From Leptolyngbya boryana PCC 6306 (lineage in GTDB: Bacteria > Cyanobacteriota > Cyanobacteriia > Leptolyngbyales > Leptolyngbyaceae): DNA of 64,000 nucleotides. The DNA is taken from contig NZ_KB731324.1 in assembly GCF_000353285.1 (NCBI RefSeq), positions 2,560,577 through 2,624,576 of the forward strand, written 5' to 3'. Under the pieces are notes generated by a model. The model did no database searches and was not told the DNA's origin. It worked only from the letters and a program-made list of their open reading frames with translations. A program made the position numbers and the translations under genes. Of this stretch, positions 52,715 to 63,500 are shown one piece after another. Positions within the stretch are counted from its first letter, which is position 1. The number at the start of each line of letters is the position of its first letter.

Positions 52715-54121
52715 CTATTCGACCACTTCAACTTCGACTGCTTCCGCTTCGGTTTCGTCGTCGTCAAAGCCGTCTTCATCGGGTTCGTCTTTTTTCAACG
52801 TGCCTTCTGGGACAAGCTCGATCGTTGAATTTGCAATCAGCCAATCCATGATCTTTTCTTTCAGCAGGTCTTCTTCAACCGCGCTTCTGAGCCGATCCAT
52901 ATCAATGTCGCGCCCCGCCAATTCTGTCAGAAGTTCCTGAATTTTGGTATTCAGTTCGTCTTCTTCGACTTTGAGCGATTCTTTTTTGGCAACTTCTCCC
53001 AAGGCAAGAGTGCGTTTGATTCGCTCGATCGCATCCGGTCTAGAGCGCTCTTTCAACATTGGGATGGTGTCTTTGTTGAGCAGGCGCTTGATGTCGATGC
53101 CTTGCTGCTGAAGCTGCATCGCGGTTTGAGTCACCATGTATTCGACTTCACGTTCGATCATGGTTTCAGGCAGATCAGCTTCAACTTGATTCAACAATTC
53201 GTTGAGCAGTGCTTCTTCTTTGTTGGTTTTGGTCTGCTGTTCCGCTTCGTCGTTGAAACGCTTTTCGAGGGCTTCACGCATTTCAGCGATCGTTTCATAC
53301 TCATCGCCACTCGCTTCTTTGGCAAAATCGTCATCGACTTCAGGAAGTTCTTTTCCTTTCAGTTCTTTGAGGGTAATTTCAAATTTTGCGGGTCGTCCAG
53401 CCAGTTGTTCTTGAGGGTAATCTTCGGGGAAGGTGACGGAGATTTCCTTTGTTTCGCCAGGCTTCATACCGAAAATTCCGTCAATAAAGCCTTCGATAAA
53501 GCGACCATCTTCGAGTTCAAGTTGGAAATCTGATGCTTCGCCGCCCGGAACTTCGATTTCTTCTTCACCCTCTGCCGGAGTAAAGCGACCTTTAAAGTCG
53601 ATCACGGAAACATCGCCTTTCTGAGCAGGACGATCTTCGATCGGGATCAAGGTTGCTAGCTGAGTGCGGTAATTTTCGATGACAGAATCCACTTTTTCTG
53701 GATCGGGTTTCACTTCTTCTGCTTGAACCGTGAAATCCTTATATTGCTTGAGGTTCACTTCCGGTGGGACATCAACAGAGGCGGAGAAGGTCAAGGCTTC
53801 GCCTGGTTTGTAGTTTCCAACCAGTTCATCAAACGACGACTTCAGTTGGAAGTTGCCCAATGCGTCGATTTTTTCTTGTTTGATGGCTTCTTTCAGTGCA
53901 GTATCAACCAATTCCTCCACAACTGATGCATTGATGCGCAACGAGCCGATCCGCTGAATCAGCACCTGTTTCGGCACTTTTCCTTTACGGAACCCAGGAA
54001 TATTTAGCGATCTCGTGAAGTCTTGAAGGACTCGATCGTAAGTTTTCTGAGACAGTTCTGGCGTAACTTCAATTTCTAACCCGACCTGACTGGCGGGAAG
54101 CTTTTCCTGGGTAACTTTCAT
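52715..54121 (-). CDS. tig: Trigger factor
   Basis: A ribosome-associated chaperone and prolyl isomerase, 468 aa from the ATG at 54121 (MKVTQEKLPASQ); a start at 54136 is also in frame. The N-terminal ribosome-binding signature FRKGKVP is present, then a PPIase domain (about 165-245; KGDVSVIDFKGRF, FPEDYP), and a long helical C-terminal domain ending in an acidic tail. tig, clpP and clpX are in the usual order for an operon. Confidence 0.96.
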   Translation of the reverse strand: MKVTQEKLPASQVGLEIEVTPELSQKTYDRVLQDFTRSLNIPGFRKGKVPKQVLIQRIGSLRINASVVEELVDTALKEAIKQEKIDALGNFQLKSSFDELVGNYKPGEALTFSASVDVPPEVNLKQYKDFTVQAEEVKPDPEKVDSVIENYRTQLATLIPIEDRPAQKGDVSVIDFKGRFTPAEGEEEIEVPGGEASDFQLELEDGRFIEGFIDGIFGMKPGETKEISVTFPEDYPQEQLAGRPAKFEITLKELKGKELPEVDDDFAKEASGDEYETIAEMREALEKRFNDEAEQQTKTNKEEALLNELLNQVEADLPETMIEREVEYMVTQTAMQLQQQGIDIKRLLNKDTIPMLKERSRPDAIERIKRTLALGEVAKKESLKVEEDELNTKIQELLTELAGRDIDMDRLRSAVEEDLLKEKIMDWLIANSTIELVPEGTLKKDEPDEDGFDDDETEAEAVEVEVVE

Positions 54122-54557
54122 CGGCGTAAGTGACAAAAAATGCGAATTTCTACCAAGCAGTAAGCTATACTAACCGATTCTAGTCACGGTTGCGCGATTC
54201 GTTTCGGTGAATCTTTAGATTTTAGAGAGTCCAGATTGTTATAAAAGCCCGCCTGGAGAAGAATATGAGGCTGTATGCTTCGTTTCCATTTGCCCCACAT
54301 TGCAGCGATCGGGCAAACAGTGCAGGTGATATCTATAAACATCGACGCTCTGCAATAATAATTTAAGAAATACCAAGGATCAAAACCTTGTCGGATCAGC
54401 TACTTGAATTCGGTTCAAAAGCACGCTAGTCTCTGAAAGAAATCAGAAGCAACCGAAAGTCTTTATATTTCAGATTATTCGTATTACCGATTCGTATTCA
54501 AACAAAATCTTATTGAAGCTTTTGAGACTTTAGTCATTCACTGTGGAGGAATTTATT
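54122..54557. other. Divergent promoter region of tig and asd
   Basis: A 436-base gap between divergent genes, A/T-rich near asd. A 33-codon frame beginning ATGAGGCTG near 54265 has no ribosome binding site and is not credible. No clear hairpin except TAAAAGCCCGCC-type runs. It should contain both promoters. Confidence 0.4.
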
Positions 54558-55598
54558 TTGGGTCAATCCTATCGAGTAGCGATTTTAGGGGCGACAGGGG
54601 CGGTTGGAACTGAACTACTGGAACTGTTGGATCAGCGTAATTTTCCCGTGTCTGAGTTGAAGCTGTTAGCCTCTCCACGATCGGCAGGCTCAACCGTGAT
54701 GTTTCAGGGCGAAAGTTTAACGATCGAAGCCGTCAACGAGTCGTCATTCAATAATGTCGATATTGTTCTCGCATCAGCAGGCGGATCAATTTCCAAGCAA
54801 TGGGTGAAAGATATCGTTGCGGCTGGAGCCGTGATGATTGATAACTCTAGCGCGTTTCGGATGCAGCCAGATGTACCCTTGGTTGTGCCAGAGGTAAATC
54901 CAGAAGCGGCAGCAGCCCATCAAGGTGTGATTGCGAATCCAAACTGCACCACGATTTTGATGTCGGTTGCAGTTTATCCGTTACATCAAGTCTTGCCGAT
55001 TCGGCGGATTGTCGCATCGACGTATCAATCCGCTAGTGGTGCAGGTGCGCGAGCAATGGAAGAAGTGAAAAAACAATCGATCGCGATTCTACAAGGGCAA
55101 GAACCAAAAGCCGAAATTTTGCCTTATCCATTAGCGTTTAATCTGTTTCCACACAATTCAAAACTCGAAGCTTCCGGGTATTGCGAAGAAGAGTTGAAAA
55201 TGGTGAATGAGACGCGCAAGATTTTTGGGGCGCCGGATCTGCGGATCACCGCAACCTGTGTACGGGTTCCTGTCTTGCGGGCACACTCGGAAGCGATTAA
55301 CCTAGAGTTTGATTCTCCTTTTGCAGTCGAGAAAGCGCGCGAACTCCTGATCCAAGCTCCTGGAGTCCAGCTAGTCGAAGACTGGGACGCAAACTATTTC
55401 CCGATGCCGATCGATGCTAGCGGCAAGGATGATGTTTTAGTGGGGCGGATTCGTCAAGATATTTCCAATCCCAATGGTTTAGAGCTTTGGCTGTGTGGCG
55501 ACCAGATTCGCAAAGGCGCCGCACTCAACGCGATTCAAATCGCTGAACTCTTGATCGAGAAGAATCTCTTGAAACCAGCTTTAGTCGCCAACTCATAG
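54558..55598 (+). CDS. asd: Aspartate-semialdehyde dehydrogenase
   Basis: Asd converts aspartyl phosphate to the semialdehyde on the way to lysine, threonine and methionine. GGAGGA at 54545 lies seven bases before a TTG at 54558, giving MGQSYRVAILGATGAVGTE (346 aa); the GTG at 54543 would overlap that site. The NADP-binding GATGAVG, catalytic Cys in NPNCTTI, and ASTYQSASGAGARAMEE are visible. dapA, the next lysine-branch step, follows 25 bases on. Confidence 0.95.
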   Translation: MGQSYRVAILGATGAVGTELLELLDQRNFPVSELKLLASPRSAGSTVMFQGESLTIEAVNESSFNNVDIVLASAGGSISKQWVKDIVAAGAVMIDNSSAFRMQPDVPLVVPEVNPEAAAAHQGVIANPNCTTILMSVAVYPLHQVLPIRRIVASTYQSASGAGARAMEEVKKQSIAILQGQEPKAEILPYPLAFNLFPHNSKLEASGYCEEELKMVNETRKIFGAPDLRITATCVRVPVLRAHSEAINLEFDSPFAVEKARELLIQAPGVQLVEDWDANYFPMPIDASGKDDVLVGRIRQDISNPNGLELWLCGDQIRKGAALNAIQIAELLIEKNLLKPALVANS

Positions 55599-55623
55599 GA
55601 TTTATAGGGAGTTTAGATAGAGT

Positions 55624-56520
55624 GTGATAAATTTTGGAAATGTTCTGACCGCAATGATTACGCCCTTCACAGCAGATGGGGAAGTCAATTATGCTGTGAC
55701 CGAAAAATTAGCGGTTCATTTAGCAGATCATGGTACAGATACGATCGTGGTCTGCGGCACAACCGGGGAATCCCCGACACTTTCTTGGGACGAAGAATTT
55801 GAATTATTCCGAGTCGTAAAAAGTGCTGTGGCAGGTAAGGCAAAAGTCATGGCAGGAACGGGATCAAACTCGACAGCAGAAGCGATCGAGGCAACTCAAA
55901 AAGCCGCTAAAATGGGGTTAGACGGTTCGTTACAAGTTGTGCCCTATTACAACAAGCCACCACAATCGGGATTGTATCAGCACTTTAAAGCGATCGCGGA
56001 ATCTTCCGATCTGCCGCTGATGCTGTATAACGTACCAGGGCGCACCAGTCAGAATTTGCAAGCCGAGACAGTTGCTCGACTTGCGAAAATTCCAAATATT
56101 GTTGCAATTAAGGAAGCGAGTGGCAATCTAGATCAAGTAAGCCAAATTCGACGGATGACCCCGCCAGAGTTTGCAATCTATTCTGGAGACGATTCCTTGA
56201 CACTGCCGATGTTAGCGATTGGAGCAAAAGGCGTTGTGAGCGTAGCGAGCCACTTAGTGGGAGATCGCTTACAGCAGATGATCCGAGCTTTCGAGAGCGG
56301 TCAAGTCCAGAAAGCAACCCAAATTCATTTAGAGTTGTTGTCCTTGTTTAAAGTTCTATTTGTCACAACAAATCCGATCCCAGTCAAAGCTGCTATGAGC
56401 CTGCAGGGCTGGCAAGTTGGGGATTTGCGCTTACCGCTCTGCGCACCTGACGACGCTGTGCGAGATCAAGTCATGCAAGTCATGAGTGAACTGAACTTGC
56501 TGAATGCTGCACATGTCTGA
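55624..56520 (+). CDS. dapA: 4-hydroxy-tetrahydrodipicolinate synthase DapA
   Basis: A Schiff-base aldolase, 298 aa, that condenses aspartate semialdehyde with pyruvate. It begins at GTG. Key motifs: [15 protein letters not shown], the active-site Tyr in [12 protein letters not shown], Tyr/Asn in [10 protein letters not shown], and the lysine that binds pyruvate in VAIKEASGN. It uses the product of asd, just upstream. Confidence 0.97.
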   Translation: MINFGNVLTAMITPFTADGEVNYAVTEKLAVHLADHGTDTIVVCGTTGESPTLSWDEEFELFRVVKSAVAGKAKVMAGTGSNSTAEAIEATQKAAKMGLDGSLQVVPYYNKPPQSGLYQHFKAIAESSDLPLMLYNVPGRTSQNLQAETVARLAKIPNIVAIKEASGNLDQVSQIRRMTPPEFAIYSGDDSLTLPMLAIGAKGVVSVASHLVGDRLQQMIRAFESGQVQKATQIHLELLSLFKVLFVTTNPIPVKAAMSLQGWQVGDLRLPLCAPDDAVRDQVMQVMSELNLLNAAHV

Positions 56521-56623
56521 CAAGTTTCTGCACAACTGAATAGCTCCATTTTTTAGTCAGCGACTTGAAAACTTGCTCTGCTGACTTTTCACTAAGTTTT
56601 TTTCGTAAACCTGAAGGATACTG

Positions 56624-58384
56624 ATGACTCAAAATAACTCTTCAAACGCGCTCAAAATCATCCCGCTTGGCGGATTACATGAAATTGGTAAAAATACCTG
56701 CGTTTTTGAATACGGCGATGAGATTGTGCTTCTCGACGCTGGACTTGCTTTTCCGACCGATGGGATGCACGGTGTGAATATTGTGCTGCCGGACATGACC
56801 TATTTGCGGGAAAATCGCGAAAAGATCAAGGGTATGATTATTACCCACGGTCATGAAGATCATATCGGTGGCATTGCTTTCCACTTGAAGCAGCTAGATA
56901 TTCCAGTGATGTATGGACCTCGTTTGGCTCTGGCATTGCTCGAAGGCAAACTCGAAGAAGCTGGCGTTGCCGACCGCACAGAACTCAGAACGGTTCGCCC
57001 ACGCGACATTATCCGCATTGGTTCTCATTTCTTTGTCGAGTTCATTCGGAATACTCACTCGATCGCGGATAGTTTCACCGTTGCGATTCATACGCCTGTC
57101 GGGGTTGTGATTCACACAGGCGATTTCAAATTCGATCACACTCCAGTTGATGGCGAGAAGTTCGACATTCAGCGCTTAGCGGAGTACGGCGAAAAAGGTG
57201 TGCAATGTTTGATCAGCGATTCAACGAACTCTGAGATTCCAGGTTTTACTCCTTCGGAACGTGCTGTATTCCCGAATCTCGATCGAGTGTTTACACAAGC
57301 TCAAGGTCGCTTACTGATCACGACGTTTGCTTCTTCTGTGCACCGGATCAACATGATTTTGGAACTGGCAGAAAAGCATGGTCGTGTGGTTTCGGTCTTA
57401 GGTCGATCGATGCTGAATGTGATCGCTCACGCGCGAACTTTGGGATATATCAAATGCCGCGATGATATTCTTCAGCCGTTGCATGTGACACAAAAGATGC
57501 CCGATAAAGATGTCCTGATTTTGACGACTGGATCGCAAGGTGAACCGATGTCAGCGATGACTCGAATTGCCAATGGAGAACATCGCCAGGTCAAGATCCG
57601 GGAAGGTGATACCGTTGTTTTCTCAGCGAATCCGATTCCAGGAAATACGATCGCGGTTGTCAACACGATCGACAAGCTGATGATGAATGGCGCGAAGGTC
57701 GTTTATGGAAAAGACCAAGGCATTCACGTTTCAGGTCACGGTTGCCAAGAAGATCAGAAATTGATGCTGGCTCTGACTCGTCCGAAGTTCTTCTTACCCG
57801 TTCACGGTGAGCATCGGATGTTAATCAAACATTCTCAAACGGCTCAAAGCACGGGCATTCCGGCTGAGAATATGGTGATTATCGACAATGGTGATGTTGT
57901 TGAATTGACCAAAGATTCGATCCGCAAGGCTGGCAAAGTGAAAGCTGGAATTGAGTTAGTCGATACTTCGCGATCGGGCATGGTGGACGATCGCGTTCTG
58001 AAAGAGCGTCAGCAGTTAGCGGGTGATGGTGTTGTAACCGTTGCTGCGGCTGTGACGAATGAAGGGCGCTTGTTCAGTAAGCCCGATGTGCATTTGCGTG
58101 GGGTTGTAACTTCGGTGAATCCAGAGCAATTGAGAACGAGAATTCAAGACGCGATCGAGGCGGTGTTAAGCGATCGCTGGAAGGAGTTTTACAGCACGTT
58201 TGAGGGTCGCATTGAGATCGACTGGGCTGGTTTAGAAGTTCAGATCGAGCGTGAGATTCATCGCTTGCTGCGTCGTGAGTTGCAAAGCAATCCGTTGTTA
58301 GTGTTCTTGATGCAAACTCCGGATGCGCCTGTGGTGAAATCGACTCCAGGAAGAACGCGATCGACTGCAAGAGTCGCGTCTTAA
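56624..58384 (+). CDS. rnj: Ribonuclease J
   Basis: A beta-CASP metallo-beta-lactamase ribonuclease, 586 aa, with 5'-3' exo- and endonuclease activity in RNA decay. The metal site is THGHEDHIGG (HxHxDH), with further His/Asp at HTHSIADS and HTGDFKFD. The beta-CASP motifs A-C include DSTNSE, the ITTFASSVHRI stretch and HVSGHG; a C-terminal extension (about 560-586) is basic. GAAGGA lies before the ATG. It is the third gene of asd-dapA-rnj. Confidence 0.96.
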   Translation: MTQNNSSNALKIIPLGGLHEIGKNTCVFEYGDEIVLLDAGLAFPTDGMHGVNIVLPDMTYLRENREKIKGMIITHGHEDHIGGIAFHLKQLDIPVMYGPRLALALLEGKLEEAGVADRTELRTVRPRDIIRIGSHFFVEFIRNTHSIADSFTVAIHTPVGVVIHTGDFKFDHTPVDGEKFDIQRLAEYGEKGVQCLISDSTNSEIPGFTPSERAVFPNLDRVFTQAQGRLLITTFASSVHRINMILELAEKHGRVVSVLGRSMLNVIAHARTLGYIKCRDDILQPLHVTQKMPDKDVLILTTGSQGEPMSAMTRIANGEHRQVKIREGDTVVFSANPIPGNTIAVVNTIDKLMMNGAKVVYGKDQGIHVSGHGCQEDQKLMLALTRPKFFLPVHGEHRMLIKHSQTAQSTGIPAENMVIIDNGDVVELTKDSIRKAGKVKAGIELVDTSRSGMVDDRVLKERQQLAGDGVVTVAAAVTNEGRLFSKPDVHLRGVVTSVNPEQLRTRIQDAIEAVLSDRWKEFYSTFEGRIEIDWAGLEVQIEREIHRLLRRELQSNPLLVFLMQTPDAPVVKSTPGRTRSTARVAS

Positions 58385-58461
58385 GAGACTAGAATTCGGA
58401 ATTAAGGAATCCTTAAGTTCTTTCGTTCCGAATTCTTGCTATACTCACAAGAGTATTGCGA

Positions 58462-58534
58462 GGGCATGTAGCTCAGGGGATAGAGCACCAGATTCCGGTT
58501 CTGGGTGTCGCAGGTTCGATTCCTGCCATGCTCG
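58462..58534 (+). tRNA. tRNA-Arg (anticodon CCG)
   Basis: A 73-base cloverleaf: acceptor GGGCATG/CATGCTC, D arm with GCTC...GAGC, anticodon loop TTCCGGT between CCAGA and TCTGG, and T arm AGGTTCGATTCCT. CCA is not encoded. Confidence 0.95.
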
Positions 58535-58542
58535 TTAAACTG

Positions 58543-58573
58543 ATCTCCTGAAAGTTAATAACTTTCAGGAGAT
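58543..58573 (+). terminator. Terminator after tRNA-Arg
   Basis: A 14- to 15-bp perfect stem (ATCTCCTGAAAGTT with AACTTTCAGGAGAT) with a very small loop and TTTTG after it. It sits 9 bases past the tRNA. Confidence 0.88.
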
Positions 58574-58695
58574 TTTGTTATTGAAATACCGACCCTTTTT
58601 GATAGATGGGTTCAATGCAAGTTTAAGACGAATGCTGAGTATCGCTTTATAGTTGACAGAGCAATGTTTTTACTGTCCTACTAGACCGTTTTCTC

Positions 58696-59559
58696 ATGAA
58701 GCGACTTACCTCTTCAGTGCCCACTTTCGACACAATGCTTTTACCAACAATTCAAGCTCTACAGACCTTGGGTGGTTCTGGCACAACTGAAGAAATCTAT
58801 GACAAAGTAGTGCAACTTCTCAATTTACCAGATACGGTGTTAGAGATTTTACATGGCACCACTTCACAAACTGAAGTTGAATACCGATTGGCTTGGAGTC
58901 GAACCTATCTCAAGAAGTATGGCTTACTGCAAAATTCAGCCCGTGGAGTTTGGTCTTTAGTTTCAACCTCTATTAATCTCGATGATCTTGATGCAAAAGA
59001 GATAGTCAAAGCGGTTCGAGATACTCACAAAAACAAAGCAACTCAATCAGAATCGACAGATGCAGATGTAACGGTTGAATCTGAAACATTAGAAGAACTG
59101 ACTTGGCATCAACAACTTCATAAGTTGTTGCTTTCGCTTACTCCTGCTGCTTTTGAACGATTGGCACAACGTCTCTTACGTGAATCTGGTTTTATTCAAG
59201 TACAAGTTACAGGTAAGTCTGGAGATGGTGGTATTGATGGAGTAGGAATTGCTCGAATCAATGGTTTTTTAAGTTTTCACGTTTTGTTTCAGTGCAAGCG
59301 GTATCAAGGTTCTGTATCAGCAGGTCAAATCCGAGATTTTCGTGGAGCAATGCAGGGGCGTACAGATAAAGGATTATTCATCACAACCGGAACTTTTACG
59401 AGAGATGCAATCAAAGAAGCAACCCGAGATGGTGCACCTCCAATTGATTTAATCGATGGAGAACAGCTAGTCCAAAGATTGAAGGAGTTAGGGCTAGGAG
59501 TCAAAATTACAATGATTGAATCAGTGGAAGTTGATACAAACTGGTTCACAAAGATTTGA
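58696..59559 (+). CDS. Mrr-type restriction endonuclease
   Basis: A 287-aa protein with an N-terminal Mrr-like DNA-binding domain (about 14-100; LLPTIQALQTLGGSGTTEEIYDKV, a winged-helix) and a C-terminal Mrr catalytic domain (about 145-265). The active site is a PD-(D/E)XK variant: GDGGIDG (Asp) then FQCKRYQ (Gln-x-Lys), followed by VSAGQIRDFRGAM and GLFITTGTFT. Mrr enzymes cut DNA with foreign methylation. No methyltransferase adjoins it, as expected for type IV. It lies between tRNA-Arg and a toxin-antitoxin remnant. Confidence 0.93.
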   Translation: MKRLTSSVPTFDTMLLPTIQALQTLGGSGTTEEIYDKVVQLLNLPDTVLEILHGTTSQTEVEYRLAWSRTYLKKYGLLQNSARGVWSLVSTSINLDDLDAKEIVKAVRDTHKNKATQSESTDADVTVESETLEELTWHQQLHKLLLSLTPAAFERLAQRLLRESGFIQVQVTGKSGDGGIDGVGIARINGFLSFHVLFQCKRYQGSVSAGQIRDFRGAMQGRTDKGLFITTGTFTRDAIKEATRDGAPPIDLIDGEQLVQRLKELGLGVKITMIESVEVDTNWFTKI

Positions 59560-59629
59560 TCTACTAATTTTTAAGACGGCAAATTTTTCATTCTTTTAGA
59601 ATTGTATTGAGTGCTGTAGAGAAAAGATT

Positions 59630-59878
59630 GTGTCGATCGAGATTACTCTAAACCCAGAACTAGAAGAGCAGTTACGCAAAAAGGCAACACAGCGGGGGCA
59701 AGATATCAGCCTTGTTGCCACTAAGCTTTTGGCAAGTGTTCTGGAATGGGAAGCCCAGGATTCAGAAGAAGCAATTCAAGGTATTAAGCAGGGATTGAAT
59801 GATTTTGAAGCAGGCAATTTTCGCGGTTTTGACGAATTCGCTGCCGAACAACGCCGTAAATACAATTTGCCCGCATGA
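59630..59878 (+). CDS. Antitoxin-like protein, 82 aa
   Basis: It starts at GTG (MSIEITLNPELEEQLRKKATQRGQD). The N-terminal strand and helices suit a ribbon-helix-helix ParD/CopG-type antitoxin; the acidic C-terminus (SEEAIQGIKQGLNDFEAGNFRGFDEFAAEQRRKY) is the usual toxin-neutralising tail and resembles those paired with ParE/RelE toxins. Its stop overlaps the start of the truncated toxin (ATGA). Confidence 0.75.
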   Translation: MSIEITLNPELEEQLRKKATQRGQDISLVATKLLASVLEWEAQDSEEAIQGIKQGLNDFEAGNFRGFDEFAAEQRRKYNLPA

Positions 59879-59955
59879 GCTACCGGATTAAGATTTTGAG
59901 TGTTGCGGAAGCAGAGGCAGACAGCATCTACAGACGAATAATGAATAATAAGTGA
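59875..59955 (+). pseudogene. Truncated ParE/RelE-like toxin remnant, 26 codons
   Basis: MSYRIKILSVAEAEADSIYRRI is the expected start of a ParE/RelE-family toxin (first strand and first helix), but the frame ends at TGA after 26 codons, against about 95-100 in the family. No later piece of the toxin follows; the convergent DUF29 gene begins three bases on. The antitoxin is therefore an orphan, and the rest of the toxin was deleted. Confidence 0.7.
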
Positions 59956-59957
59956 GT

Positions 59958-60488
59958 TTAGTCCGCTACTAACTCGCTTGGTTCACCCGGATAAAAGCGA
60001 TCGCTCAATATCTCTTCCAAGTTGTAAGGACAATCGATCGGAAAAGTAGAATTCGGTAAATCTGTCTCTCTCACCGCAAGTTCAACTCCTCTCAAATAGG
60101 CTTTACAAAGCGCTTCTTCGATGTAAGGCTTCAAGCTAGGATTCTCGTCAAGTAGATCATTAATATCTAAACGCTGAATTCGCAGCGTTGACAACCAGCT
60201 ACGGCTACGATGTTGAGGCTGATACTGCCATTTCAGCAAATGCCCAATTAAAATACTGAGACGATTCCGAAGTTCTTGGCGCTGCTGCTTTCCCAAAGAT
60301 TCGATTTCCTCAATGATATTTGGCAGATCAATCTGCTCCCACTGCTGACTGTGCAGAAGTCGTACTTGCTGTTGTGTCCAACCGTAGAAATCAGCTTCGT
60401 AGAGATCCAATCCAGAAACTGTATGCTTTGCTGTCTCGGAATCCGCTTCTGGCATGTTCATCAGCTTGCCCCGATTGTGATGTCTCAT
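59958..60488 (-). CDS. DUF29 family protein
   Basis: A 176-aa helical protein. The DUF29 pattern is clear: LYEADFYGWTQQQVRLLHSQQWEQIDLPNIIEEIESLGKQQRQELRNRL, followed by LIGHLLKWQYQPQHRSRSWLSTLRIQR. This family is greatly expanded in cyanobacteria; its function is unknown. Confidence 0.93.
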   Translation of the reverse strand: MRHHNRGKLMNMPEADSETAKHTVSGLDLYEADFYGWTQQQVRLLHSQQWEQIDLPNIIEEIESLGKQQRQELRNRLSILIGHLLKWQYQPQHRSRSWLSTLRIQRLDINDLLDENPSLKPYIEEALCKAYLRGVELAVRETDLPNSTFPIDCPYNLEEILSDRFYPGEPSELVAD

Positions 60489-60542
60489 TATAAAAATAAA
60501 ATACTTATTCCTGGCGCTAAGCGATTCAAAACTTGAATATTG

Positions 60543-60587
60543 AAAAAAAAGGAGCGATCGCTATTTCTGCGATCGCTCCTTTTTTTC
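60543..60587. terminator. Terminator built from HIP1 repeats
   Basis: GGAGCGATCGC-TATTTCT-GCGATCGCTCC with A and T runs outside, so the stem is extended and works in both directions. Each arm holds a HIP1 octamer (GCGATCGC). It ends next to the stop of the glutamate synthase gene. Confidence 0.85.
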
Positions 60588-60588
60588 A

Positions 60589-63500
60589 TTAAGCCGAGAC
60601 AGCTACCTTCTCAACATCTGGATTTGCTTCCGGCGTGTCCTTCTCAGACGGCGGAACCACCTGCCAGAACTTCGGCAAATACTCCGACCAGTTCGCCAAA
60701 ACAGCCTTCGCTTTCGGGCTACCCGTATGCTCAACATGAGCCTCAAGCAGTTCTTTTAACTGTTGCTCACCCGCAGGTGCGACAACTCGCTGAACTTTGA
60801 CAATCTCAGGATTGACTTTCTCTTGGAAGCTGCCATCTTCATCTAAGAAGTAAGCTAATCCTCCGGTCATCCCTGCGCCAACGTTCCGACCTGCTCGACC
60901 GAGAACAACGACCACACCGCCTGTCATATATTCACAGCAGTGGTCACCCACACCTTCAACCACAGCTTCAGCCAGAGAGTTACGAACTGCAAACCGTTCC
61001 CCAGCTTGACCATTCGCAAATAGTCTGCCGCCCGTCGCACCGTAAAGGCAAGTATTACCAATGATCACATTCTGAGATGGATCATACGTTGCTTCAGGAG
61101 AAGGTTTGATAGCAATCTCACCGCCATGCATTCCTTTACCGACGTAATCGTTTGCTTCTCCAACGAGATTCAACGTCATACAAGGTAAGTTAAACGCACC
61201 AAAGCTTTGACCCACCGCTCCGGTAAAGTTTAGAGTGACCTGACCGCTGAAGCCAGAGTTACCATATTGTTTCGCGATCGCTCCTGAAATCCGAGTCCCA
61301 ACCGTTCGATCCGTGTTAACGACTTCAACGGATTTGGTCACATCGCCTTGATTTTGAATCGCAGCTTGAAGATCTGGATCACTGAGCAATTGATCATCCA
61401 GAACAGCACCATTGCTATGCACAGTTTCGTGATTCAGCCAAGTGCGATCGCTGCGAGTATCCGGCAACTGAGTCAAACAATCTAAGTTCAACAGTTGAGT
61501 CTTGGTCAGATTCACAGCTTCTCTGGGCTTGAGCAGATCAGCACGTCCAATAATTTCATCCAGAGATTTGTACCCTAAGCGAGCCAAGAGCGATCGTACT
61601 TCTTCTGCGATGAACAAGAAGAAATTCACAACATGCTCAGGTGTGCCAGGGAAGCGTTTGCGAAGTTCTTCCTTCTGACTCGCAACACCGACTGGACAAC
61701 TATTGGTATGGCAAATCCGAGCCATGATGCAGCCTTCCGCGATCATTGCGATCGAGCCAAATCCATATTCTTCAGCACCCATCAACGCGCCCATGACAAC
61801 ATCCCATCCCGTCTTGATACCGCCATCAACACGCAGAATCACACGATCGCGCAATTGATTTTCCATCAAGACTCGATGCACTTCGGTTAAGCCCAATTCC
61901 CAAGGACTTCCAGCGTGTTTGATTGAGCTGAGAGGAGATGCACCTGTACCGCCATCATGTCCAGAAATTTGAATGATGTCAGCATTCGCTTTGGCAACCC
62001 CAGCGGCGATCGTACCGATTCCTACTTCTGCAACCAATTTCACGGACACTTGAGCCAGCGGATTGATTTGGTGCAAGTCGAAAATCAGTTGGGCAAGATC
62101 TTCGATCGAGTAAATGTCGTGATGCGGAGGTGGAGAAATCAGCGTTACTCCAGGCTTCGATCGACGCAGGAGAGCAATGTAAGGACTGACTTTTGGCCCA
62201 GGTAATTGTCCACCTTCACCCGGTTTTGCACCTTGAGCCATCTTGATTTCGATTTGCTTCGCGCTCATCAAATACTCAGGCGTAACTCCGAAACGTCCTG
62301 ATGCGACTTGTTTAATCGCAGAGTTTGCAGTGTCGCCTGTTTGCAGTCCTTTGAGATGCGGCAAGAGCGGGGATGTCCCGTTCTCAACTTCATTCAGGAT
62401 CTTGTATCGAACTGGATCTTCGCCACCTTCTCCAGAGTTAGACTTACCGCCGATTCGATTCATCGCGATCGCTAAGACTTCATGCGCTTCACGAGATAAA
62501 GCACCAAGAGACATTCCGCCTGTGCAGAAGCGTTTCACAATGTCGATCGCGGGTTCTACTTCGTCAATCGAGATAGCCGCGCGATCGCTCTTGAAATCGA
62601 GTAAATCTCTCAATGCCGTGAGCGGACGACCGGCTAAATGCTTCTGATAGAGATCGTAATGATCCGGATTCTTCGTTCTAACCGCCTGGTGCAAGTGCTT
62701 CGCCATCTCTGGACTGTTCATGTGATACTCGCCGCCTGGACGGTATTGCACAAAGCCAAAGTTTTCCAGCTTCTTGGTTGTCAGCTCAGGGAATGCCTTG
62801 CTATGGAAGGAGAGAATTTCTTGAGCCAGTTCCGCTAAGGTCAAACCACCCAAGCGTGAAGCTGTTCCGAAGAATCCAGTATTGAGTAAATCGCCCCCGA
62901 TTCCGATCGCTTCAAAAATCTGTGCACCTTGATAGCTCGAGAGCAGTGAAATTCCCATTTTTGAGAGAATCTTCAGCAAACCATCTTCGATCGCTTTTCT
63001 AAAGTTCGCTTGAACGGCTGCAATGCTAGCAGATTTAATTTTTCCACGTTCCATCAGCGCTTGAGTCTTAGAATCCGACCACCACTGACGCACAGATTCC
63101 AATGCCAAGTAAGGACAAACCGCACTTGCACCATAGCCAATTAAGCAAGCGAAATGATGCGTACTCCAAGCCTGAGCCGTATCGACGACCAGAGAAGCTC
63201 TCATCCGTAAGCCTTTCTGAATCAAATGATGGTGAACAGCTCCCACTGCCAACATGGGCGGAATGTAGCTGTAGTCCGCATTCAGTTGAGTTGGATTGCC
63301 AGATTGATCTAAGCGATCGCTCAAGACCAAAATCTTGCTTCCGGATCGCACTGCTTCCGTCGCCTGCTCACATAAGCGAGCCACCGCAGCTTTCAAACCT
63401 TCTGGGCCTGCTGCGACTTCAAATAAAGTCGAAAGATTTGCAGTCGCCAAACCCGATTCACGAATCTGATCTAACTCAGGTTCAGTTAATACTGGAGAAT

